A stretch of 64,000 nucleotides of DNA. It comes from Oscillospiraceae bacterium. GTDB taxonomy: Bacteria > Bacillota > Clostridia > Oscillospirales > Acutalibacteraceae. The DNA is taken from NCBI GenBank assembly GCA_015065845.1, contig SVPQ01000002.1:62001-126000 (forward strand), written 5' to 3'. The translations under genes were made by a program, and so were the position numbers. Below, piece by piece: positions 53,764 through 62,870 of the stretch (position 1 is the first letter of the stretch; the number at the start of each line of letters is the position of its first letter). A model generated the notes under the pieces. The model saw only the letters and a list, made by a program, of their open reading frames with translations, did not search any database and was not told where the DNA came from.

Positions 53764-55212
53764 ATGTCAGAAATCAAATTTTACTCAAGACCTGAAGTAC
53801 CGGTTGAAATGCATAAAGTAAAGATTGTTCAGAAACTCAACCTTTTACCTGCAAAAGAGCGTTTAAAGAAAATGCAGGATGCCGGTTTTAATACATTTAT
53901 GCTTCACAATGGCGACATATTTATGGATATGCTTACTGACTCAGGCGTTAATGCTATGAGTGATAATCAGCAAGCGGCAATGCTTCGTGCAGACGATGCG
54001 TACGCAGGTAGTGAAACATTCTATAGAATGGAAAAGAAATTGACCGAAATCTTCGGTATCAATCACCTTCTCCCTACTCACCAGGGTCGTGCTTGCGAGC
54101 ACATTATTGCACAGCACTTTGTAAAACCTGACAGTTGTGTAATTATGAACTACCACTTTACAACTTCAAAAGCACATGTTACAAGACTTGGTGGTAGAGT
54201 TGAAGAACTTGTAAAAGATGAAGGTTTAGTTGTAAAAAGCAACTTACCATTCAAAGGTAATATTGATTTAGATAAAGTTAAGGCTTGTATCGAACGCGAA
54301 GGCGCTGACAACATTGCGTTTTTAAGACTTGAAGCAGGTACCAACCTTATTGGTGGTCAACCTATTTCCTATGAAAATATGAAAGCGGCTACTGAACTTG
54401 CAAAATCTTACGGAATTACAACTGTTCTGGATGCTTCTCTTTTACAAGATAACCTTTACTTCATTAAAACAAGAGAAGAATCTATGAAAGATAAAACTAT
54501 TCCCGAAATCACAAGAATGGTTGCAGACCTTTTCGATATGATTTATTTCTCAGGTAGAAAATTCGGTTTCGGCCGTGGTGGCGGAATTCTTATAAGAGAT
54601 GAAAAGTTATTCCACGAAATGGAAGACTATGTTACAATGTTTGAAGGTTTCTTAACTTATGGTGGTATGTCCGTTAAAGAAATGGAAGCACTCATTATAG
54701 GTTTTGAAGAAACAATGGATTTAGATATTATTTCTCAAGGTCCTCAGTTTATTAAACACTGTGTTTCTATTCTTGACTCAATGGGTGTACCAATGGTTAC
54801 GCCAGGTGGTGGCTTAGGTGCTCACATTGATGCTCGTCAGGTAGTTGACCATATCCCTGCTGACCAATATCCTGCTGGTGCTCTTACAGTTGCTCTTTAC
54901 CTTTGTGGTGGTATTCGTGGTATGGAACGCGGTACACTTTCAGAAGAAAGAAACCCAGATGGCAGTGAACACATTGCTTCTGTTGAAATGGTTCGCCTTG
55001 CTTTCCCAAGACGCGTTTTCACACTTTCACAGACAGAATATGTTATTGACAGAGTTAAATGGCTCTATGACCACAGACATTTAGTAGGCGGTTTAAGATT
55101 TGTTCACGAACCAAAAACACTCCGTTTCTTCACAGGTAAACTTGAACCTGTTTCAGATTGGCCAGAAAAACTCATAGCAGAATTCATTAAAGATTTTGGC
55201 GAAGACCAATAA
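53764..55212 (+). CDS. Tryptophanase-family beta-eliminating lyase
   Basis: PLP lyase of about 482 residues related to tryptophanase and tyrosine phenol-lyase, which split Trp or Tyr to indole or phenol, pyruvate and ammonia. 'LLPTHQGRACEHI' and 'LRLEAGTNLIGGQPIS' are typical. The PLP lysine is in 'FSGRKFGFGRGGG', unlike the 'SxKKD' of classical TnaA, so the substrate may differ. ATG 53764 has AAGGA nine bases upstream. An upstream ATG at 53722 has no ribosome site. A regulator is divergent. Confidence 0.87.
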   Translation: MSEIKFYSRPEVPVEMHKVKIVQKLNLLPAKERLKKMQDAGFNTFMLHNGDIFMDMLTDSGVNAMSDNQQAAMLRADDAYAGSETFYRMEKKLTEIFGINHLLPTHQGRACEHIIAQHFVKPDSCVIMNYHFTTSKAHVTRLGGRVEELVKDEGLVVKSNLPFKGNIDLDKVKACIEREGADNIAFLRLEAGTNLIGGQPISYENMKAATELAKSYGITTVLDASLLQDNLYFIKTREESMKDKTIPEITRMVADLFDMIYFSGRKFGFGRGGGILIRDEKLFHEMEDYVTMFEGFLTYGGMSVKEMEALIIGFEETMDLDIISQGPQFIKHCVSILDSMGVPMVTPGGGLGAHIDARQVVDHIPADQYPAGALTVALYLCGGIRGMERGTLSEERNPDGSEHIASVEMVRLAFPRRVFTLSQTEYVIDRVKWLYDHRHLVGGLRFVHEPKTLRFFTGKLEPVSDWPEKLIAEFIKDFGEDQ

Positions 55213-55232
55213 CAACGTAATAATACATAACA

Positions 55233-55266
55233 AAAGCATAGAAGCCTTTATTGGTTTCTATGCTTT
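55233..55266. terminator. Bidirectional terminator of the tryptophanase and FAD/Rieske genes
   Basis: An 11-bp stem (55233-55243 with 55256-55266) with flanking T/A runs. It overlaps the last codons of the oxidoreductase gene on the minus strand. Confidence 0.88.
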
Positions 55267-56564
55267 ATTTTTAAATCTGCAGTTGCGGGATTATCTAATA
55301 ATTTACCATTTTCATTAAATCTTGAACCGTGACAAGGACAATCCCAACTTCTTTCTGCCGGATTCCACTTTAAAGCACACCCCAGATGTGGGCAACGCGG
55401 TGCAGTTGGTGTTATGAGATTTACTGTACTTTCAACAATATTATTAAACAATTGTGGATGAAGAATTTTTCTTGATGGAAAATATAATTCACTGTACTCA
55501 TTTGAGTTTCCCATAATCAAGTCACATAAAAGATTACTTGCAACCATAGCTGAAGTCATTCCCCATTTATTAAATCCTGTTGCGACATAAATATTGGGTG
55601 CTAATTTCGAATATTCTCCGATATAAGGGATACCATCAAGAGACATACAATCTTGTGTAGCCCACCTTGTTATTTCTTTTGAAGTGGGGTAAAACTGATT
55701 TTTAAATTTTGTCAACTCACGCCAGTTTCCACCCTCTTTACCTGTTCGATGTGAGCCACCACCTAGTAAAAGGATATCTTTATACCTCCTGAAAGACAGA
55801 CCCGTCGGGTTTTCATCAATATACATTCCATCAACATTCTTTGTATCCTTAAGTGCTAAAACATAAGAACGCTCCTGATAAAGTTTTAACGGATATAACC
55901 CGAATTTATTAAATATCGGAAAGTGTGTTGCAACAACAGTTTTATTTGAAAAAATACGACCTCTGCCAGTTACAAAAGCTTCACCATCAAAACCAAAAAC
56001 CTTTGTATTTTCATATATTTTCAAATCGTTAATAAGACCATTTACAAATTTCAACGGATTAAACTGTGCCTGATTCTTAAATTTTATCGCACCAGCAACT
56101 GTAAACGGCAAAGAAACCGACTTTGTAAATTCAAATTCCGCACCAATTTTGTTGAGTGCTTCTGCCTCTTCGTTAATTTTATCACTTCTGTTTAAAGAAT
56201 AAACATACGCATTCAGTTCCTCAAAATCACAATCCAGTTTCTTGCATTTTATTCGAAATTCTTCTAATGCTTCTTGATTTGATTTATAATATAACTTTGC
56301 TTTTTCTAAACCATATTCCTTTGCAATTTTACTGTAAATCAAAGCGTGTTGCGAAGTAATTTTTGCAGTTGTATTAAGTGTAACACCATTACACACTCTA
56401 TCTGCTTCAACTAAAGCATATTGTACACCTAACTCCTGAAGTTTACTTGCAAGTAAAACACCGGCAATACCACCACCAATAATTAAAACATCGCTTGTTA
56501 AATTACCTTTTAATGAATCAAACCTTTTTAAATCTACTAAATCTTCCCAAATTGAATTAATCAT
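55248..56564 (-). CDS. FAD-dependent oxidoreductase with C-terminal Rieske domain
   Basis: A 438-residue protein: N-terminal DAO-type FAD fold with 'DVLIIGGGIAGVLLASKL', 'VATGFNKWGMTSAM' late in the fold, then a Rieske 2Fe-2S domain (about 390-430) with Cys-x-His 'CPHLGCALKW' and 'CPCHGSRFNENG'. This is the YhfW type found in Firmicutes; the electron partner and substrate are not known. The last codons lie in the shared terminator. Confidence 0.9.
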   Translation of the reverse strand: MINSIWEDLVDLKRFDSLKGNLTSDVLIIGGGIAGVLLASKLQELGVQYALVEADRVCNGVTLNTTAKITSQHALIYSKIAKEYGLEKAKLYYKSNQEALEEFRIKCKKLDCDFEELNAYVYSLNRSDKINEEAEALNKIGAEFEFTKSVSLPFTVAGAIKFKNQAQFNPLKFVNGLINDLKIYENTKVFGFDGEAFVTGRGRIFSNKTVVATHFPIFNKFGLYPLKLYQERSYVLALKDTKNVDGMYIDENPTGLSFRRYKDILLLGGGSHRTGKEGGNWRELTKFKNQFYPTSKEITRWATQDCMSLDGIPYIGEYSKLAPNIYVATGFNKWGMTSAMVASNLLCDLIMGNSNEYSELYFPSRKILHPQLFNNIVESTVNLITPTAPRCPHLGCALKWNPAERSWDCPCHGSRFNENGKLLDNPATADLKIKHRNQ

Positions 56565-56607
56565 AAAATCACCAATGATATTATGTGTTAAATTTATTAA
56601 AAAAATC

Positions 56608-56629
56608 AGGGATAGTTTTCACTATCCCT
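56608..56629 (-). terminator. Terminator of spoIVA
   Basis: An 8-bp stem (56608-56615 with 56622-56629) and a T-run on the minus strand, just after the spoIVA stop. Confidence 0.85.
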
Positions 56630-56636
56630 TTAAAAT

Positions 56637-58115
56637 TTATAAAATTATGCAAATAAGACCACTACAACCTTCGTTAATAATTTTTTCTAAAGTTTCCTGA
56701 ATTTTACCTCGCGCATCCTGTGGCATATGACAAAGTTTGTTTCGAAGTCCTTCATTAACGAGTTCATTGAGGGATTTACCAAATATATCTGATTCCCAGA
56801 TTTTAAGCGGGTCTTCTTCAAATTCATTAAGAAGATATTTAATAAGTTCCTCAGACTGACTTTCAGTGCCAACAACTGGTGCTACTTCTGTTTCAATATC
56901 TGCTTTTAAAAGATGGATTGACGGAGCAGATGCTGAGAGTCTTACACCATAACGACCACCCTGTTTTACTATTTCAGGCTCTTTGAGTGTTAATTCATCA
57001 ATATCAGGCATAACAATACCATAACCTGTTGCTTCCACTTCTTCTAACGCACTCTCTAATCTATCATATTTCTTTTTGATTTTTGAAAGTTCGTTAAGAC
57101 AATTAACAAGACCTTGTTCACTACCGATTTCAAGACCGGTTTGTTCTTCTATTATCTTATAGAACAATTCACTTTTTAAGTTTGTAGAAATTATAGCGGT
57201 ACCATTACCTAAATCTATTTTATTAATTGAAGCTGTTGTTACATATTCATTTGCCTCGATGCCAACAAGTAATGAACCAATATCAGCTACACAGTTAATA
57301 CTTACAGAAGACTCTTTAACAGAATTGCACAGTGAAGAACGGAGCCAATGCTCGTGATTTAATGACATTACCCAAGAAGGTATTTCTACACTGATTTCCT
57401 GAACAGGAAAACGATAAAGAACAGAACTCAGTATTTCTGTAATTTCAATTTCTGTCAGTTCAAGGCAATTCACCGGAATAACAGGTACAGAATATTTATT
57501 TGAAAGTTCATTTGAAAGCGCAATAACCTCTGGTGAACCTGGAGAAACAGAATTAAGAACTACAACAAAAGGTTTATTAATTTCTTTTAATTCTTTTATC
57601 ACTCTCACTTCTGCTTCTTCGTACTCTGTGCGCGGAATATCACTTATAGAACCGTCAGTTGTAACAACAAGACCAATTGTAGAGTGCTCGGTAATTACTT
57701 TTTCTGTACCGATTTCTGCAGCCATATTAAAAGGGACTTCATCTTCGAACCAAGGAGTTTTAACCATTCTTGGTTGTTCATTTTCAATATACCCGAGTGA
57801 ACTTGGTACTATATAACCTACACAATCAATAAGTCTTACATTTAGTGATGCTTTTTCAGGTAACTCAATTCTGACCGCTTCTTCGGGAATGAATTTTGGC
57901 TCTGTTGTCATAATTGTTCTGCCTGCTGCTGATTGTGGTAATTCATCTTGTGCTCGTTCTTTTTTATGTGAACTCTCGATATTTGGTATAACAAGCGATT
58001 CCATAAATTTTTTAATAAAAGTTGACTTACCAGTTCTTACAGGTCCTACAACCCCTATGTAAATATCACCGCCTGTTCGTGTTTCAATATCCTGATAGAT
58101 AGTAGTATCTGTCAT
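56637..58115 (-). CDS. spoIVA: Stage IV sporulation protein A
   Basis: A 492-residue ATPase that polymerises around the forespore and anchors the spore coat. Walker A 'GPVRTGKSTFIKKFM' is near residue 25, and 'RLIDCVGYIV' is the switch region. The middle domain has 'VVLNSVSPGSPEV', and the C-terminus ends hydrophobic ('CSGLICIIL'), the part that targets the protein. The ATG follows GGGGGAAGG. It is probably driven by sigma-E, not checked. Confidence 0.96.
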   Translation of the reverse strand: MTDTTIYQDIETRTGGDIYIGVVGPVRTGKSTFIKKFMESLVIPNIESSHKKERAQDELPQSAAGRTIMTTEPKFIPEEAVRIELPEKASLNVRLIDCVGYIVPSSLGYIENEQPRMVKTPWFEDEVPFNMAAEIGTEKVITEHSTIGLVVTTDGSISDIPRTEYEEAEVRVIKELKEINKPFVVVLNSVSPGSPEVIALSNELSNKYSVPVIPVNCLELTEIEITEILSSVLYRFPVQEISVEIPSWVMSLNHEHWLRSSLCNSVKESSVSINCVADIGSLLVGIEANEYVTTASINKIDLGNGTAIISTNLKSELFYKIIEEQTGLEIGSEQGLVNCLNELSKIKKKYDRLESALEEVEATGYGIVMPDIDELTLKEPEIVKQGGRYGVRLSASAPSIHLLKADIETEVAPVVGTESQSEELIKYLLNEFEEDPLKIWESDIFGKSLNELVNEGLRNKLCHMPQDARGKIQETLEKIINEGCSGLICIIL

Positions 58116-58276
58116 AAGTCCTTCCCCCTTGTACTTTCTATTATCTTTCTGTAAAGGATATGAAGATTCTGACAGTAATATTACACATATTTTTTATTTG
58201 ACATAACATACATATTGTAGTATAATTATTAATTATATTTAATTGACTAAAAATTCGAAAAAAGGAGTGTTTCAGT

Positions 58277-58975
58277 TTGAAAGAAGCGTTTTTTGATTTA
58301 TTTTGGGAATTTGCTGCAGACTTCAAAGAAGCGTTGCCATACCTTTGCAGACTTATTGTTTCTGCAATTTGTGGTGCAGGAATTGGTCTTGAAAGAACAT
58401 TCAGACAAAAAGAAGCTGGCCTTCGTACACACATTATTGTTGCCCTCGGCTCAGCACTTATGATGATTGTAAGTAAATATGGTTTCTTTGATTTATTTTT
58501 ATATGATAATGTAAAATTTGATGGTTCAAGACTTGCCGCTAATATTATTACAGGTGTCAGCTTTTTAGGTAGTGGTATTATTATTTATAAAGGTTCTATT
58601 AAAGGTCTTACAACTGCCGCTGGTATCTGGGCTACCGCTGGTATAGGTCTTGCAATTGGTGCCGGAATGTACGGTATTGGTGTTTATGCAACAATTGTTC
58701 TTCTTTTAATTCAGATTTTTATTCACAAATTCGTTCCTATTGAAAACACAGTTGCAACCTCAGTTAAACTAAAAATTAAAAATGACCCTGTTGCTCTCGA
58801 CCATGTTGAAGAAATTCTGCTCAAAAAAGGCGTAGATATTATGACAACTGATGTTGAGAAAAAAGAAGATTTAATATATTGTAAGTTCGATTTAAAAACA
58901 CATAACGCATTTTCATTTAAAGAAATTAAAGAAATTTTGAAAGATGATGAATATATAATTTCGATTTCATTGTAA
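58277..58975 (+). CDS. MgtC/SapB-family membrane protein
   Basis: A 232-residue protein: four or five helices with 'ICGAGIGLERTFRQKEAGLRTHIIVALGSALM' split by a small loop, the mark of MgtC. An ACT-like C-terminal domain (about 155-232) follows. It may support growth at low magnesium or acid. The TTG start has AAAGGAG eight bases upstream. A strong terminator follows. Confidence 0.9.
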   Translation: MKEAFFDLFWEFAADFKEALPYLCRLIVSAICGAGIGLERTFRQKEAGLRTHIIVALGSALMMIVSKYGFFDLFLYDNVKFDGSRLAANIITGVSFLGSGIIIYKGSIKGLTTAAGIWATAGIGLAIGAGMYGIGVYATIVLLLIQIFIHKFVPIENTVATSVKLKIKNDPVALDHVEEILLKKGVDIMTTDVEKKEDLIYCKFDLKTHNAFSFKEIKEILKDDEYIISISL

Positions 58976-58992
58976 ACAGGAAACAGAAACAA

Positions 58993-59030
58993 AACTCGGA
59001 TAGTTGAGAAAGTTCTCAATTATCCGAGTT
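58993..59030 (+). terminator. Terminator of the mgtC gene
   Basis: An 18-bp stem with one G-U pair (58993-59010 with 59013-59030) and a short loop. Confidence 0.9.
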
Positions 59031-59126
59031 ATTTATTTGGTAAGACAAGGGAGAAAAACAACTCAGTTAACTGACCAAAATCAATTAACTCTATTTAAAT
59101 CATTCATTTAAATAAACCACCTGAAT

Positions 59127-59275
59127 AACAAAAATCAGGGGACGATTCTGTGATTGGGTTATGTTTTCAAATCAACCAACCCCTGATTTTCTGATTAAAT
59201 TAAATTTTAAATAACGCTAAAACCGTTGATAATCAAAGGTTTTCAGGCTCAATCATTGAACCGTCCTCTGATTGT
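59127..59275. repeat. REP/MITE-like imperfect inverted repeat unit
   Basis: Arms 59133-59156 and 59250-59273 are complementary at 20 of 24 positions, with an inner perfect 11-bp stem (59131-59141 with 59180-59190). The motif GGGGACGATTC / GAGGACGGTTC recalls small palindromic units moved by RAYT-type or similar transposases. No transposase is nearby. The stretch 59031-59126 is gene-free. Confidence 0.55.
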
Positions 59276-59719
59276 CTAATCAATAAATCTACCATTTACC
59301 AATCCACATTTCAATTTTTTAATTTCTTTCGGATAATAAGTCGCAAGAGCCTTTTTTGCTTTTTTCCCATATTGAAAATAGTTATAGGAATATTCTACTT
59401 TTTCCTCATCTTTTGCTGATTTTAGAAAAATCTCAACTGCTTTTTGCCTATATCTTTTACTTATACGTAAATCAGCAATTTCATCCCAGGAATATTTCCA
59501 CAAACAATCATTTTTGAAATAACACGAAATTCCTCTTTCGTTCATAAAAATATATTCTTCAGATCCTTTGTTAAATATAAATAAAAGAATAAAAGCACTA
59601 AGAAAACCGAAAAGAGAAAAAAAGTAATCTAAATATATAATAAAAAAAGATAATAATAAATATAAGCCGAGTCCTATCCTTGTTTGAATAAAAAATAATT
59701 CATCTTTTCTAAAAGACAT
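59276..59719 (-). CDS. Hypothetical membrane protein, 147 residues
   Basis: A cytosolic start, two membrane helices (about 15-32 and 35-50), then a soluble domain with 'WKYSWDEIADLRISKRYRQKAVE' and 'YSYNYFQYGKKAKKAL'. This is a PH-like YcxB-type layout but is not clear enough to name. GGAGG precedes the ATG. Palindromic repeat units flank it on both sides. Confidence 0.7.
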   Translation of the reverse strand: MSFRKDELFFIQTRIGLGLYLLLSFFIIYLDYFFSLFGFLSAFILLFIFNKGSEEYIFMNERGISCYFKNDCLWKYSWDEIADLRISKRYRQKAVEIFLKSAKDEEKVEYSYNYFQYGKKAKKALATYYPKEIKKLKCGLVNGRFID

Positions 59720-59741
59720 ATAATAAACCTCCTAATATTAT

Positions 59742-59783
59742 AAGACGGGGTGCGGTTCTATGTCTTGTGCCGTCTAGCGTCTT
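59742..59783. repeat. Second palindromic unit next to the 147-residue ORF
   Basis: AAGACG at 59742-59747 pairs with CGTCTT at 59778-59783, with inner pairings, and the sequence GGGGTGCGGTTC resembles the motif of the unit at 59127-59275. Confidence 0.4.
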
Positions 59784-59876
59784 TTCTTGGTTTCAATATA
59801 TCAAATTAAGGAGCATAAATCAAGCAATTCTGAAATCTTCTACAAAATTATTTGAAAGTGTTTAATTTCGCAAAAC

Positions 59877-59915
59877 AACACGGTTAGCTGAGTTCTATGC
59901 TCAATTACCCGTGTT
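59877..59915 (-). terminator. Terminator overlapping the radical SAM gene end
   Basis: Imperfect stem (59877-59892 with 59900-59915) whose right arm contains the last codons of the gene; a T-rich stretch follows on the minus strand. Its inner sequence resembles the mgtC terminator. Confidence 0.75.
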
Positions 59916-61565
59916 TTTAAATTCATCTAAACTATAATACTTCCCACTAAACCTACCAAAAAAGTCTTTTTCGCTATTTTGGTTTACAACAAATACCCTG
60001 TTCGTTTTATAAAGAATTGCGATTTTGTTGTGTTCCCCTTTTATATTTGCAAATTGCTTTTTAAGTTTCTTATATAATGGGTCATTTACTTTGAAAATTT
60101 CCGGTATCTGCAAAGCTGATGAGCAAGAAAGCAAATCGCAAAGAATAGTTTCTCTTAAAATTTCTTCATCTGCGTAATCTTTAAAAAAGTGATAAATATG
60201 AACTGCGTAATCAGAAAGATTCATTTTATTACCATCTATTTCGTTGCCGAATTTACAGAAAAGCTGAAATGGTGTAAATATTTTACTGCCTATTAAATAA
60301 TCAAGTGTAAATAAAAATCTGCCACTGTTATATAGTCTTTCTAATGCATCTTCACACTTTTTGAGTTTTATTATTTCTTCACTAGAAAGCCACGGTGTTT
60401 CTGTAACTTCGTACGGTGGATTTTCAGTATATTTACAAGGATATTTTTCAGGGTATTTTCTCATATCCGCACCGTAAAGAAGTTTTAAAAAACCCATTTG
60501 AAGCATATTAGCGCCTAAAGAATAACCAATATCAAAACTTCTTTCAAAACTCTTTAAATCTTCACCTGTAAGGCCTGCAATCAAATCAATATGAATATGC
60601 ATATTCTGGAATGAAATTAAGCGTTTAATATTCTCAATAAGTTTCTTTGTGTCAGTCTTTCTGTTAATTGCATTAAGCGTTTCATCATTAAAAGACTGCA
60701 TACCAATTTCTAATTGAAATAAGCCTTTAGGTGCTTTTTCTAAAATTTCAAAAGTTTCTTCTTTTAAAATATCCCCTGCAATTTCAAAGTGGAAGCAAAC
60801 ATTTTCTGGTATTTTAATACCACGATTATCAATTATAAATTTAATAATTTCGTTTGCTCTTTTTGCATTTGCATTAAAAGTTCTGTCTATAAACTTAACG
60901 GTCTGTGTGCCACTATTTGAAACTTTAATTATATCTTCTTTGACTTTTTCCAAATCAAAAAATCTCAAAGGTGAAGTGTTGCCCGAAAGGCAGAAAGCAC
61001 ATCTGTAAGGGCAACCGCGACTTGTTTCAATATAGGTGATTTTACCATTAAGGTTATTAAAATATTCGTCACTATAAGGACTTACGGGTGTACCTGTATA
61101 TACTTTCTCTGAATTTGAAATAATTTCACCTGTTTTCCTGTAGCTTAAACCTGAAACAGTTGATAAATCGCCTTTTTGTGAGAGAATATCTAAAAGTTGA
61201 GGGTAAGTTTCTTCACCCTCGCCGGAAAGAACAAAATCAACAAATCTATAGTTTTCTAAAACATTCTTAGCTCTGTAAGAAACTTCGGGACCACCTAAAA
61301 TAATAGTAACATCACTTTTACTTTTAAGATATTTACATACTTCAAGCGTTTTTTCAATATTCCATATATAACACGAGAAAGAAAGTATCTCGGGATTCTC
61401 ACTCAAGATACTTTCAGCAAAATCTATTATATTACTGTTTATTGTACACTCCATAACTTTGGTGTCATGTTCTTTACTGTAAGCTTTAACACCTGAAAAC
61501 AAGCACCACGGTGCTAAAGAAGAGTGTACAAATTTTGAATTAAGACAAGCAATAATTACCTTCAT
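59901..61565 (-). CDS. B12-binding-type radical SAM protein (DUF4080 class)
   Basis: A 554-residue protein: N-terminal cobalamin-binding-like domain ('ACLNSKFVHSSLAPWCL', 'TIILGGPEVSYRAKNVLE'), radical SAM domain with C-x3-C-x2-C in 'TSRGCPYRCAFCLSG' near residue 190, and a C-terminal DUF4080-like part. The reaction is unknown. The start is immediately adjacent to the lysA stop, so it is in the lysine operon, but the link to lysine is not clear. Confidence 0.9.
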   Translation of the reverse strand: MKVIIACLNSKFVHSSLAPWCLFSGVKAYSKEHDTKVMECTINSNIIDFAESILSENPEILSFSCYIWNIEKTLEVCKYLKSKSDVTIILGGPEVSYRAKNVLENYRFVDFVLSGEGEETYPQLLDILSQKGDLSTVSGLSYRKTGEIISNSEKVYTGTPVSPYSDEYFNNLNGKITYIETSRGCPYRCAFCLSGNTSPLRFFDLEKVKEDIIKVSNSGTQTVKFIDRTFNANAKRANEIIKFIIDNRGIKIPENVCFHFEIAGDILKEETFEILEKAPKGLFQLEIGMQSFNDETLNAINRKTDTKKLIENIKRLISFQNMHIHIDLIAGLTGEDLKSFERSFDIGYSLGANMLQMGFLKLLYGADMRKYPEKYPCKYTENPPYEVTETPWLSSEEIIKLKKCEDALERLYNSGRFLFTLDYLIGSKIFTPFQLFCKFGNEIDGNKMNLSDYAVHIYHFFKDYADEEILRETILCDLLSCSSALQIPEIFKVNDPLYKKLKKQFANIKGEHNKIAILYKTNRVFVVNQNSEKDFFGRFSGKYYSLDEFKNTGN

Positions 61566-62870
61566 TTACACATCATTTCTTATAATATCATCTAAAGTTT
61601 CTCTTTTAACTGCAATATAATCGTCATTGCCATCGAGCATTACAACTGGTAATTTAGGAATTCTGTTGTAGTTAGATGACATTGAATAGTTATAAGCACC
61701 AGTTGTAAGCACAGCAATTAAATCGCCACGCTTAATGCTTGACGGCAACATAACATTTTCCTGTAAAATGTCACCACTTTCACAGCAACGACCAACAAGG
61801 CTACAAGGAAAGTCACATTTTTCTTCTGCTTTGTCAGCGGCAATTACAGTATAAGCTGAACCATAAAGTGCAAAACGAGGATTATCGCACATACCACCAT
61901 CAACTGCAACATAATTTTTATAACCATCAATAATTTTAACAGTATTTGCAGTGTAAAGTGTAAGACCTGCATCTGCTACAATGCTTCTGCCCGGTTCCAT
62001 TCTGACACTTGGCTCTTTAATACCTAAGCTACTACATTTTTTCTTATAAAATTCTGCAACTTGTCTGATGTTATCTTCAATATCAATATACGGGTCACTT
62101 TCGACATAGCGGACACCGTAACCACCACCAAGGTCCAGAATTTCTGTTTCAAAATTAAATTTATTCTTCATATCTGAAACAAAATTCAACATTGTATCGG
62201 CAGAACGAACAAAAACATCAGAATCAAAAAGTTGTGAACCAACATGACAATGAAAACCTTTAAGGTCAACATTTTCGCGTTTAATTGCTTCACCTGTTAT
62301 AAATTCACCTGCACCAGTTTCAATAGGAAAACCAAATTTAGAATCAACTTTACCGGTGTTTACCGCTTCGTATGTATGAGTATCAATACCAGGTGTAATT
62401 CTTATAAGCGCTTTTTGTTTAATGCCTTTTTTACCTGCATAGCGATTTATAGCGTCAAGCTCTTCTATGTTGTCAATTACAAAATAACCAATGTTCTTAG
62501 AAATTGCATATTCAATATCTTCATCTGTTTTACTGTTTGAGTGAAAATACATATCCTCGGGATTAACACCTGCTTTAAGTGCAGTATATAATTCACCGAC
62601 TGAAACAACATCAACACCCATATTTTCAGATGAAACAATTTCATACATTCTTTTGAAAGAACAAGCCTTACTTGCAAATAACGCTTTTGCACCATTACCG
62701 AAGTACTTTTTTAATGACTCTGTATACTTTCTGCAATTCTGTCTTAAAGTATTTTCATCCATAACATAAAGTGGTGTTTTATATTTAGATGCAAGTTCTT
62801 TAGTACTTCTATCTGCAAAATAAAGTTCATTATTATGTATTTTAAGATTATCACAAACTAAATTACTCAT
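61566..62870 (-). CDS. lysA: Diaminopimelate decarboxylase
   Basis: Last step of lysine synthesis: meso-diaminopimelate to lysine. 434 residues, PLP Lys in 'LFASKACSFKRM', 'GFHCHVGSQL', and the second-subunit active-site region 'GRCCESGDIL' with the catalytic Cys. The ATG overlaps the dapA stop by four bases (ATGA) and has AAGGA upstream inside dapA. Confidence 0.96.
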   Translation of the reverse strand: MSNLVCDNLKIHNNELYFADRSTKELASKYKTPLYVMDENTLRQNCRKYTESLKKYFGNGAKALFASKACSFKRMYEIVSSENMGVDVVSVGELYTALKAGVNPEDMYFHSNSKTDEDIEYAISKNIGYFVIDNIEELDAINRYAGKKGIKQKALIRITPGIDTHTYEAVNTGKVDSKFGFPIETGAGEFITGEAIKRENVDLKGFHCHVGSQLFDSDVFVRSADTMLNFVSDMKNKFNFETEILDLGGGYGVRYVESDPYIDIEDNIRQVAEFYKKKCSSLGIKEPSVRMEPGRSIVADAGLTLYTANTVKIIDGYKNYVAVDGGMCDNPRFALYGSAYTVIAADKAEEKCDFPCSLVGRCCESGDILQENVMLPSSIKRGDLIAVLTTGAYNYSMSSNYNRIPKLPVVMLDGNDDYIAVKRETLDDIIRNDV

